Shown here one piece after another: positions 49,480 to 60,558 of a stretch of 64,000 bases of DNA. Both the position numbers and the translations under genes were made by a program. Origin of the DNA: Chamaecyparis obtusa (Eukaryota > Streptophyta > Pinopsida > Cupressales > Cupressaceae); the NCBI GenBank assembly GCA_027943335.1, contig BSBK01006394.1:62001-126000 (forward strand), written 5' to 3'. Position 1 is the stretch's first letter; the number at the start of each line of letters is the position of its first letter. The notes below the pieces were generated by a model, which saw only the letters and a list, made by a program, of their open reading frames with translations, ran no database searches and had not been told where the DNA came from.

Positions 49480-51415
49480 CTCAAATAAAATATATGTTCA
49501 ACATGTCCTAAAATAGGGAGTCATCTAGGCACATGTGAATAGAGTGACCCTCTGAGTGACTGCCAAGAGCATCCTCTGGCTATGAGACAACAACTGATCC
49601 CTGTGAATATAAATGCATGTTTAAACTTACATATTTTTAAACTTACCTGACCACTACTAGGTGTCATATCTACTGAATCACTCCTATGAAAAGCATCATT
49701 TGGCTATAAAGAAGCAATTGACCCATGCAAATTTAGTGTACAATAGTTGGTTATATACATGTGCATAGTAGATATATTATGTAAAGTACTTGAAATATAT
49801 AAATACATGTGTACATATGCATGCTTAAACATACATATATCTAAAACTTACCTAACCACTAGTAGGTGTCACATCATGTGGAAGATGCTCTGAGCCCACA
49901 CTAGAGGTAACATGCTCTGCTAACTGTGCCTACAAAATATTATACATTGAACAAACATCAATACACATGTGACCTACAATTAATTATTCACTAAAACTCC
50001 TAATAAAAAAGAAAAGAAAATTTTATATGTACTTGAGTCTCAGGAGCAAGAGGATCATCAGCACACTACACCATTGTATCATCAACTGATACTGCATCAC
50101 CCACACCACCTAAGGTTTTAAACCTCTATAGTAATGAGGAGTGTAGGGGTGACACTAGCTGGGAGGGGAGTGATGTAGAACCTGAACCATTTAGATGCAA
50201 TAACATATCCATAAATGACCTACCATCAATGCCAACATCCACCTGACCCAACCCATGCAACTACTCATCAAAAGTGTTTAGGCCCTCAATGGTGATGCGT
50301 ACATCTCCAATCTTTATACCTGGCTCTACAGCTGTAGAGTGATTTGTGGGTGCATGGTGCTCTGCACTATGTTGTGCCTAACTAGTAGATGGTGTGTCCT
50401 ATGTCACTAGAACTATAGGACCCCGTGTAAGTGCAATGAAATCCCTGGCTAAATGTATGGGGATCTTGTGTGTGTTGACAATATGAGAATAGGCCTATAG
50501 GAGATCCTCCAAAAAGTAAAGGGCCATATCTAAAGTACTCTAATGACTCGATAGTGCTCATATCTCTCTAGGTACAGGAAGACCTACAAATCTATATGTC
50601 TCCTCACTCACACCTATAGTAGTACTAGATGAAGCCTCAAAAGATTATCTGGCTCTACTCGGTCTAGTCAAAATGTATCTACCCACTAAATCTGAAGTGA
50701 TGGATGTGGTTGTAGAAGCAATCTATCCTATACTATCCACAACTCCCCTCTAAGAAGCAATGATGACTCTATCTGCAGTAGCATCCATCATTGGTGCCAC
50801 TACCGGAGTCCTCTCCCCAACTAGCTATCTATGAGGTTGCACAACTCGATCAAACCTATGATACTGATCATGGTCTACAACCCTACCTTGCCCCTGACCA
50901 TAATATGATGGGAAATCTAAATAGTTGACCCTGAGTCCCAAATAGAACTCAGTGTACACTTGCTGTGCAAAATATAATGGAATCTAGTCATTATTTGGAT
51001 AACAACTATGTGCTGCAAGATGTCAAGGGTAAATCATACATGTAATCTGAGGCATCACATATTGTGTGACCTGATATGCCCTCACCACTATCTTCCCCTC
51101 ATAATGTGGTAAAACCTCTTGTTTGATGGTTTCCTTGGGGATGAGGCTTTGAACCATCACCAAGGAAACATCGCCCGAGATCTCCTCCCTCAACTCTCAA
51201 AAAATGGCCTCAACTACCTGAGGCGTGAAGGAGGAGTGAGACCTCAATCTAGCAGTCATAGTCTCCAAACTACTCAATGTAGTATCACATGTATCTCATT
51301 ATATACCATCCCCTGTAGACCTACGGATAGACTCTCTAAGTTGAGCTATCTCTGTATCAACCATATGAAAAATAGTATGCATATTAGGAGTCTGAGATGC
51401 ACCCTAAGTGGCCAT
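49480..51415 (-). pseudogene. Gene B, convergent with gene A
   Basis: The start is ATG at 51415 (MAT-stop-GASQTPNMHTIFHM). Exon 1 runs to 50033 in one uninterrupted frame of about 460 codons with about 18 stops, of which about 12 are TAG, and no frameshift. An intron at 49930-50032 has GT-AG ends. Exon 2 is 49852-49929 (78 bp, EHLPHDVTPTSG). Exon 3 is about 49647-49724 (DSVDMTPSSGQ), with a damaged acceptor. Exon 4 starts at 49600 (PEDALGSHSEGHS). The small exons resemble each other. I recognise no domain; the protein is Gln/His/Thr-rich with segments such as QVYTEFYLGLRVNYLDFPSY. Its place and orientation suggest a partner gene of A. Confidence 0.6.
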
Positions 51416-51529
51416 CTAGATACATAACATGTGAAAGCTAAGTGTTAATAATTAAGTACTTGATTACATGTTATAACTACATGTAAAATGGAAACAAATA
51501 TCTAAATATATAAAATTATAGGTCTTATT

Positions 51530-51860
51530 AGGTCACGTAAGTGGTCTTATTAGGTCTTAAGGGTCCTAAGATGTACTAACTAGGTCTTAAGGGGTCATGG
51601 GTAACATAAGAGGTCCTAAGGTATAGATAAGACATCAATGGGTCATAGAAAATCCTAGTATGTATTAATGAAACCTAACGTGTACATCAATGGGTCATAG
51701 GACTAACTTTAATATTTACTAAAAATGCATGTACATAAGGGGTCGTGGGTAACATAAGTAGTCCTAGAGTGTCTTAAGGAGTCGTGGGTAACATAAGTGG
51801 TCTTATTAGGTCTTAATGGTCCTAAGATGTACTAATTAGGTCTTAAGGGGTCGTAGATAA
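51530..51860. repeat. Degenerate tandem repeat of AGGTCTTAAGGGGTC
   Basis: Variants of GGTCTTATTAGGTCTTAAGG and GGGGTCATGGGTAACATAAG recur about eight times with irregular spacing just upstream of gene B. It ends exactly where an LTR starts at 51861. Confidence 0.8.
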
Positions 51861-52995
51861 TGTTGGTTCCCAAAATCAACTTTATGCTCTGACAAGAAAC
51901 CAATACATCTACAGATCTTAAGGATGGGTTAGATCCAAATATTGAGCTTTAAAGATGTTTGGACCAACTATAGGGACAAGACTGCCCTTTGCACTTCTGG
52001 CTCTACAAAACCAAGGAGGGTGCTCCTAATCCAGTAACAGAATTTACTTCACTGATTCACTGACTAGATTTTAAATGTAATAGATAAATGACAAGAAAAA
52101 CTTAAATGATGACCATTCATTCATAGATTTTTCACTATCACCAAGTGGTAAAACTACCCCACAAATCACTATATTTCAAAGGATTTCAATGATTTTGTAA
52201 TAAAAGATGGAAATACCAATAGAACCCTTTTTAAACATTGATTTCTATAAGAAAAACTCCACTGCTAGCCACAGTCTTATCCATTCGGTAACAACTCCAT
52301 TGCAAGATTGTAATACATGAAAAAATATACTGAACTTTGAATGATCTTTACCTTTTGAAAATACTAATCACCCTATGGTGGATTTTATCAAAGGGTTCCT
52401 AGATTCACACTACTTACTGATGCATCCTTAAAAAAAACTTCAAAGAATTTATGTCATATTCAAAGCCTATTTAATCTGATCTTGGATCAGAGCTAAGAAA
52501 TATAAACATACACAGAGATTATCCATGCAATGAATTGGAAAAATTCATAACTCAAACAAAGATACTCGAGGAGAGATATAAATCTTGGATTTTATCCAAA
52601 TGCTATATTAATATCATGCATACAGAATGCTTTACAGTATAACCTTCTAAAAATAACTTGAACCAAAAATATTGTTCTTCTATAGAAATATGCCTAAAAA
52701 TAGTCTATGATATCCTAGACCCGAAAAACTTATCAGTCAAATTGATTAAGTTCTCGGTCCTTTTACAATGATCCTAGTAATCCTTTTATAGAAAACAAGG
52801 ATTGCAAACAAGCTTCGAATCCATTTAGAAAAGACAAGAAAGGAGTTCTCATATAGGACAAAAAATGAAAATAGAAACTTTCTTGTTACAAATCTTTGAG
52901 ATGAACTGTTAAAATGAGCACCAAAAATCTTGTAACAACTCCCAAGGGCAGTTCAACTTCTACCAGGTGTTGTATCTATGCTTATGTTAACTACT
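51861..52995 (-). repeat. LTR related to that of the 14-kb gypsy element
   Basis: It starts TGTTGGTTCCCAAAATCAAC. It shares several blocks with the 3.3-kb LTR in the same order: GGACCAACTATAGGGACAAG, CTGGCTCTACAAAACCAAGG, a GATC-TGGATCAGA block and a TATA-GAAAACAAGG block. It is shorter and clearly diverged, so it is a sister family. The right end is approximate. No matching left-hand LTR or target duplication is visible. Confidence 0.7.
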
Positions 52996-52999
52996 TGAT

Positions 53000-54450
53000 G
53001 TTTTTATCCCTGTTTACCTTGATCTTGAGGGTTAGGAACACTGCCACCTGCTACTTCTTCATTTGATGCTCCTTCCTCTTTTGAATCTTTTGAGGGATAG
53101 GTTGACTCCCAAGACATATAGGTCTCTTCACTTGGCCAATGAAAATTCAAGACTTCATCCCTTTTTGACAATAATTTGTTCCATTCAGCGACTGCCTAGT
53201 GAACCTTTATTTTTACATTAGCAAACCATATCCTGGCATCCTGAAGAAGCTCAATTAGTTTTACAAGGGGGGTGTTATCATCTGTACCTAAAATGGAATC
53301 CATTCTAGACAATACTTGCCCATCTATCTATTCCATCCATTCATCTTTATTTTTAATAACCCCATCTACCTTGATAAGACCTAGAAAAATTTGAAAATCA
53401 TCCTGAAAGCACCTTACCCTTAAGATTTCTGATCTTCTCTTTAAACTCTCCCTATTTACCTCAAAATCAAAAAGATCTTTAACAAACCTATAAGTATTTG
53501 TTATCTCTATATCCACAATACACTTTTCTTTGATTTGATCAAAAAATGAATTCAAACTGTCTCTTCTTTCAACCCACCTTTTCAAAAGTTGGTCTACAGT
53601 AGCTACTTCCCTTTAAAAATATGTCAAAATATCTGCTAATTACTGGGTAGTTTTGTACACTTCTTTAGGTTTTACATTTGTAACAAAATGTGAAACAACA
53701 TCTTTTATCTTCTTTTCATACCTCTGCTTTACCTTTTGATCAATGTCTTCCTCATCCATGGAAGGAGGAAGAGGGGAAGGAGGAAATTCAACAATAGGGC
53801 TTGATGAGGAAGGCCTAGCAGGGGAGGAAGCTATCTGCACTTGTTCTGATATTTGCACTGGCCATGCTCTCCCAATCTCTTCCTTAAATTTGCAATTAAT
53901 GTATCTCTCTCGAATATCCCCTACTTCAACTCACCATAAACCTTTAAAACTGTTTCCAACTTTTAAGTGAGTTCTTCCTTCTCCTTGGCTTCTTTTTCTA
54001 CCACCTTTGTTGTCAATTGTGTTGTGGCCATTACCATCCCTGATGCTTCTACCAAAGAAGTATCAGTAACCCTTCTTACAATTAAGCTCCCTGAAAGGTC
54101 ATCTCTGACAATTTTTTTTCCCTTGTTATGTTCATTCTTCCCTAGGGACCACATAACCAAAGCTTGGTGATTGTCACTGAAGGTGACCCCTTTAATGGCC
54201 TATTCTACTTCCTCTTTGGTTTTGTAGAAAGGGGTCTATTTTATAACTGCATCCAAAACTACTGCATCAGCTATATCCCATTCTAGAAGGATTAGCACTC
54301 CTGATACTTTTACCATGTCTCTTCCCTATTTTGGAGTAATCTGTTTAAACTTTGCAGTCATCTCTATTTTCACTTCCTCCTCTATGATTTGTAGATCTTT
54401 CTCTGGATACTCTTTGTGTACTCTAAATAGTGCACTTCTCTGAATCATTA
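53000..54450 (-). pseudogene. Extra ORF of the sister gypsy element
   Basis: The minus strand from about 54450 reads MIQRSALFRVHKEYPEKDLQ, then VMWSLGKNEHNKGKKIVRDD, a charged helix (TTKVVEKEAKEKEELT), KRWVERRDSLNSFFDQIKEK, FRVKDLFDFEVNRE-like residues, and WNKLLSKRDEVLNFHWPSEE near 53180. Together these make about 450 codons with one or two frame changes and about six TAG stops. No enzyme motif is present. Its place next to the inner side of the 3' LTR fits the additional, non-catalytic ORF of some long gypsy elements. An LTR of another family adjoins it at about 54430. Confidence 0.55.
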
Positions 54451-55416
54451 CAATCAAGAACACTCAAGAATGAGGTCTCAAAAATTGATTCATATCTCCC
54501 TACGCATGGAGTTGCAAGATTATTTTAAGTTTTCTCTCAGTTAGAGCTATTAAGTTTATGACCTTGCTAGTCAACCACACAATGAGAGATTCAAATGAGG
54601 ACAAGGGAAAGAATGCCAATATCCCCAAGAATCAAAATGAAAATGCAATGCAAGCTAGATGAATATGCAAGTACGCAAGCTAATCTATAGAAGGAAATAT
54701 GCAAGCTATGCTATGAAATGAAAGTACAAGTGTTACCAAGCCTTCCTAGTTAAACTAGATGAGTTATTCTAAAGCTTGAAAGGAAATTTAAACTATGAAA
54801 GCATGAGATATGAAGCTACTATGCAAGAATGAAAACTAAACTATGAAGCAATGATAAAAGCTAAGGTGTGATGCAATAATGATCTCCAAAAAGCTCCAAA
54901 GTCTTCAAGAATTCCTGCAACATAAAGTTAGCATAAAAAAATTGATTTATGAAAATGAGGAAGAGAGCTCTCCTTTTATAAGAAATGAAAAGGAATGGAC
55001 CATGGAGATTAAGAGGCAAAAGATCTAATCAAGGGTGGAGCTTGAAAGAGGAGCAATCCATGTGCACAAATATCCTCCAATGAGAAAATAAGAGTTGACT
55101 TTTGTATCCATATGAGACAAAAAGTATTTTTTCCCTTTTTATAAAATAAGAATAGTACGTTATTTGTGCAACTTAGGATAAGAGGAAAAGTGGGGGCTTT
55201 TTATTTAATAAAAGGGGAGGAAATATTCCTTTTAATTAAATAAAGACTTAGGATAAAAATGGTTAGCCCAAGGAATAATCGAAAATGATGAAATAGGATT
55301 TGATCAAGGAAATTGATATAATTAAAAATATTAATTTTTGAAAATATTGATTCAGGGATTTGATAAATTGTTGAATGGGGGCCCAAAGTCTAGGCGACCA
55401 TTTTAGGCTGCATACA
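54435..55416 (-). repeat. LTR (minus orientation), left arm of an inverted LTR pair
   Basis: Read on the minus strand it starts TGTATGCAGCCTAAAATGG at 55416 and runs left to about 54435. It matches the plus-strand LTR at 56895 in the same order, for instance GACTTTGGGCCCCCATTCAAC and TTATAAAAGGAGAGCTCTC. The latter gives a TATAAA box. It lacks about 150 bp of AT-rich sequence found in the right copy. Confidence 0.8.
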
Positions 55417-56894
55417 TTTGCCCCTCTTTGACTAATGTGAGATCGATTTGGGATCACATGTAGTCAAAGAATGGAATTGAAGTGTGAGATTGATTTGGGA
55501 TCACAAAAAAACCCAGACATGTGTGCGTCAGATGGGAACACATCAGGACAAAGATAAGCTAACAAAGACAAGATCAACACTATTGTTGTTAAGTGCTAAC
55601 CAAGTCAAATAGGAGATAAAAATAAAAAAAGACAAGACCAACACCGTTGCTGTTAAGTGATAGTCAAATCTCAAAATAGAAATCTTAGGCTAAGCTGATT
55701 GATAAGATGAATCAAAGATTGAAATTTGATAAGTACTGCCCCCTCAGAATCAAAATCAAAATCAGAAGAGGAGAAGCAAAAAATTGATAAACTTGATCAA
55801 GTCACTAGAAATCATAATCAAAGATGAAGGAAGATATTATAACCATTAAGCAGTGAAGATATGCCCCAGTTTGAAAGAGATGAAGTGAAGGAAATGAATG
55901 AAAGACTAGAAGGTTTGAAAGAGATGGAAATGAAGAAATAAAGATGCCCCAATGAAGATTGAAGGATTAGGCCTCAAATGGTCAGCCAACTGCACAAAAG
56001 AAGAGGAAATTTTGAAATGCGATTTTTACTATCAAGATTAACTCAGATTTTGATTTCGAATCTAAAAATGGATCCAGGACATTGAAATGACAGGAAAAGG
56101 ATGTGATGAAAAGACAAGGAGCAAAAGACATGATCGAGAAGAAATAAGAAGATGAGCGCAGTTGACTGATAGGTCCACATAAGATGAAAAAAGAGAGTTT
56201 TCTCCATATGCAAGATGAAAAACTAGACTACCATGAACCTAAGAATGCAAGATACTATGAAAGTGGTTGACTTGCAAGGTCACAATGCTAATAGACATCT
56301 AATTATCATCATCAAGCATTATTTGGTAGCGTCGTAAGATCATACAATACACACTAATGTGACTATGTGAATCTGAATATGATCTATATCAGATAGAAAT
56401 GTGGGAATCCCACCTAGGCATCAAAGACATGTAGGTCAAGATGACTAGTGCAGTGAGATTACCTAAGTTTTGTTATGGCAAGATTATACTCATATCGACA
56501 CACAAGGTAGTCAAGATAGCTATAAGTATGCACTTGCTAAACATTCAAGGATAATACCTTGTAAGTCCTAATGCTAATGACAAATAGGACCAACAAAATA
56601 TACCCACAAGAAGATAAAGAAATAAAACATGTTCTCATGCACTCATTCATCTAGCTAGGCATCATCAAAAACTTCTTAGGGAGAGAACACTCATCAAAGA
56701 AATCATCATAGATAGCACACAAAGAAAAATAAAGTCCAACAAGTCTCAGCGACTTGAGTGTTTAAGTGCCTGTGTGTAGGTCATAGAGTCAATCTTTGAG
56801 TATCACATCTGATAGGCAGAAATATTGCATCATACTAGACTGTAGGTGGGATATCTGATAAGTGTTGAAAAAAACTTGATGCTAGGGTAGTGTT
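55417..56894 (-). mobile_element. 3' internal part of the minus-strand element
   Basis: Directly inside the LTR the minus strand reads GTCAAAGAGGGGCAAA, a good polypurine tract, so this is the 3' end of an element on the minus strand. The rest is purine-rich (AAGATGCCCC, GATATGCCCCAGTTTGAAAG) with no long ORF and no pol motif, as in a 3' untranslated region. It stops where the next LTR begins at 56895. Confidence 0.6.
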
Positions 56895-58020
56895 TGTATG
56901 CACCCTAAAATGGTCACCTAGACTTTGGGCCCCCATTCAACAATTTATCAAATCCCTGAATCAATATTTTCAAATATCAACAATATCAATTATATCAATT
57001 TCCTTGATCAAATCATAATCAATTCAATATTTCTTAAGGTTTGAGCCTTATTTAATTTAAACGAGAAAAAAAATAAAAATCTTATTTAATTAAGAGAACA
57101 TGCTCCCTTTTAATTAATTAAAAATTTCTTTTAATTAAATAAAAATCTCTTTTAATTAAATAATAAAATCACTTTATCCTAAGCTTTTATTTAATTAAAA
57201 GGAATTCCCTCCCCTTTTATTTAAATAAAAAATCTTCAATTTTCTTCTTATCGTATGTTTCGCAAATAAAGCATTATTCTTATTTTATAAAAAGAGAAAA
57301 AGTACTTTTTGTCTCATGTGGACACAAAAGTCAACTCCTATTTTCCTATTGGAGGATATTTGTTCACAAGGATAAAGCTTCCATTTTTCTCCACCGTTGA
57401 TTAAGTGTTTTTCATTTTAATCTCAATGGTCCATTTTCATCTCATTTCTTATAAAAGGAGAGCTCTCTCCTTCATTTTCATATCTTAGGTTTTTATGTTA
57501 ATGTTATGTTGCAGGTTTTCTAGGTCATTTGGAGCTCTTTGAAGACATTATTGTATTCAAGCTTTGAAGACATTATTGCATTCAAGCTTTGAAGACATTG
57601 TTGTTGCATTTCATTTACTTTATTTTCTTACATCATAGTTGCATAATCATGGCATTTTTAGTATAGATTTCATTTATGCAATAGATTAATCTCACATAGC
57701 TTAATAGGAGGATTTGTAACACTTGTATTTTCCTTTCATAGCATAGTTTGCATCTTTCATTCTCATAGATTAGTTTGCATTGCATTGCATCCATATTGAT
57801 TTCATTGGAGATATTGGCATTGTTTCCTTTGTCTTTGATTTGGAATCTCTCATTGTGTGGTTGACTAGCAAGGTCATGAGTTTATAGCTCTAGCTGAGAG
57901 CAATTTTACAAATCTTGCAACTCCATGCATAAAGAGCTATGGATCGATTTGTGAGGGCTCATTATTGAGTTTTCTTGCATGTAAGGATTCATAGAAGTGT
58001 GGTCACATTTTCACCATATA
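56895..58020 (+). repeat. 5' LTR of a plus-strand gypsy-like element
   Basis: It starts TGTATGCACCCTAAAATGG and contains a TATAAAAGGAGAGCTCTC promoter-like box near 57450. It ends a few bases before the primer site at 58025; the exact end is uncertain. It is the inverted copy of 54435-55416, 1.48 kb away. Confidence 0.8.
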
Positions 58021-58024
58021 TTTT

Positions 58025-58042
58025 TGGTGCTGACCATGGGGC
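58025..58042 (+). other. Primer binding site
   Basis: The plus strand reads TGGTGCTGACCATGGGGC right after the LTR. It is close to TGGCGCCGACCGTGGGG-type sites of plant gypsy elements. Confidence 0.65.
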
Positions 58043-60558
58043 AACCCACCTCTTGCATGCTGGTTTTGATTATTTTTGGAGCTAACCCTTGTGCAGATTT
58101 GTTTGGAGACGAAAAACCTTAGATTTGAAAGATTTGATCATATCTCCCAAAAAGATTGGTTTTTTGGTCTAAAAATATTTTTTTAGGTTGGCGACATATA
58201 AGAGAAGCTCCAAAAAAAATTTCAGAATTTTCAGAGGTAATATCTAATTTTTATGATTTTTTTTTATTTTTCATAAAAAATCAATTTTTGATGCAAATCA
58301 GTGTATTTTTCAAAAAAATTTACATTTCTAGAAAGGTCTTGAAATTATACAGGGGGTCCATTCATTATTTTTTTAATTTAGAGGTCATATCATAGCTCAT
58401 TTGGTCAATTTATAAAAACTAGTCTATTTTGGTAAAATAGCTCTTTAGGGCACAAATGAAAAGATCTTGCTGAAATTTTGACATTTTTGGAAAGCTCTTT
58501 ATTTTTTGACAGAGGTCTTTTTTTTTCATTTTGGGTTTAGCATCCGAATTCATGTGGTATAAGTCCAATCTTGTTGACAAGGTCAAAAATCAAAATTAAA
58601 AAAAGGATATTTGATGATTAGCATGCACTTATTTTTCACATGGTTCAATGCATGATGTGAGTTGTCATTTGGATTATTTTCTAGCTATTATTGCTCCTAA
58701 AAATTGATTTTTAGGTCTAAGCTTAGGGTTTTCATAAGTTGAATATACATTGCATATCTTGTTTGCTTATTTTTTTGTCTTGTTCATTTGAAGGTGCTCT
58801 TGCTTTCATGAAAAATGCTTAAAAAAAAGTGTTGGACTTGAGGTAATTTGTTCTATCTCTACAACATTTGGATTTTAGGATTAAAATTGAACCTCTTATG
58901 TATTTGGCTTGAGTGTTTACATGCTTTCATAGAACACATTTCAATTGATGCTCTTAATGGAAAATGAATGAACATAGATTTGCTTTCATACAAGTTTGTG
59001 TAAGTGAATGCTTGTGTTTAAACCTTAAGTAATTCTTGGTTCCAATATCAAATATCTCATTAAATGATTGAGAGTATGAATTCATTCCTTGTTTACATGA
59101 AGAGTTAAATGCACCACTTTGTGAACTCACTTCATGTTTACTTGGAAAGTTAAATATTTTATTGATTCAACCTTTTGTCATTCGTGAGTAATATTGATAA
59201 GAAACTTTAGATTACTTTTGATTGATCTTGTTAGCTAAATTGGGTGTTGGACTCACTTATTTCTAATCACCCCTCATTACCGCCCTTTGGATGCAAGGTC
59301 AGCATTCATACATAGGGGAGGGGTCTACTTGAAAAGAGCATTAAGTGTTCCACAAAGTTTCCCCCTTTTTATGCTTTCTTGATCTCATTAGTTTTCTAAA
59401 GTGTGGACTCACTTTGAATTTGTGTGAGGAGTTAAATGTTCCACTTTTGGACTCACTTTAAGTTTGTGTGAGGAGTTAAATGTTCCATTTTTGGACTCAC
59501 TTTGAGTTTGTGTGAGGAGTTAAATATTCCACTTTTGGACTCACTTTGAGTTTGTGTGAGGAGTTAAATGTTCCACCTTGTGGACTCACTTCACATTCAC
59601 TTGAAGAGTTAAATGTTCCACTTTTGGACTAACTTCACATTCACTTGAAGAGTTAAATGTTCTAATTTTGGACTCACTTCACATTTACTTGAAGAGTTAA
59701 GTGTTCCATCTTTAATGCTTTAAATACTTTTGATAGTGAATTAATTAAATTTTTTTTTTTAGAAGGTCTACTTGGGGACACACCACCTCAAGGGACGACC
59801 TTAACTCCTATGTTCTGATGGAGTATAAATAGTGGGTGGTGAATCGAAAGAGACCTCTCTTGGGAATTGAGTTTGATATCACTCTTGGCTAAGCTTCAAA
59901 GAACTTTATACCTTTGAGAAGTGGAGGAGATTTGGGTTACCATCTCCCCCCGGTTGTGTGATTTCAGATTCTTCTCATCTACGAATTTGGGCTTCACATA
60001 CCTTGCGTATATCGAGGACTCCTTTTAGAAAGCCACATATATCCTTGTAGATAGCTTGTTAAGGTGTTGTTGTGTTCTATGTTCCTACTAAAACATTTTC
60101 AAGAACATACACAAGTAGAGTTCATAGGGAGAGGAATACTAAGTCACTATCTTTGTTCATGCGCAAGGTTGCTTTGTCCCTTGCCCATTGCTTGAAGACT
60201 ATTTGTTTGAACTCCCTGGTTGTTGTTTTATGTGCTTGATCGTCATTGCAAAATATTTTGAAAGATCTAATTGAAATATTGAAACTGAGTTCTGTCCTGC
60301 TGTAGTGAGTTCTCCTTAGAAGCTTGGTCTTCCTTGGTTAGTCCAAGTCAGATCTTAGGTTCTATCATGTTGCTCAACATCTCAATGAATGTTATGGTAT
60401 CAATTGCATAAGATGAATCTTAGTCTTCTTCTTTCTTCTCCATTTCCCATGTTCTTCTAAAGTCTTCTATTCCCATTGGAAATTCTTCTTCTTCTTTTTT
60501 ATTCTTTTCCTCTTATTATCTAGTCTATCTTCTTCTATTCATCTCTTTTATTGCTCCT
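58043..60558 (+). mobile_element. Long leader of the plus-strand element
   Basis: About 2.5 kb lies between the primer site and the first long ORF. No ORF in it looks like a protein. It contains the 44-bp tandem repeat described separately. From about 60400 it becomes rich in TCTTCTTC, leading into the Ser-rich coding region. Confidence 0.5.
59403..59720. repeat. Tandem repeat, about 44-bp unit, seven copies
   Basis: Each unit reads TGGACTCACTT, then a variable GAGTTTGTGTGAGG or CACATTCACTTGAAG half, then AGTTAAATGTTCCA. The first four copies carry one half-type and the last three the other. Two more diverged copies lie near 59098-59160. Confidence 0.9.

Noticed and set aside
49480..51415. 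TAG recoded as an amino acid (altered code or readthrough)
   Set aside because: The window also has TGA and TAA stops in the same genes and ordinary plant introns. TAG as the result of CAG mutation explains the pattern without recoding.
51119..51427. Plus-strand 102-codon ORF
   Set aside because: It is antisense to gene B exon 1, whose opposite frame is continuous over a much longer distance.
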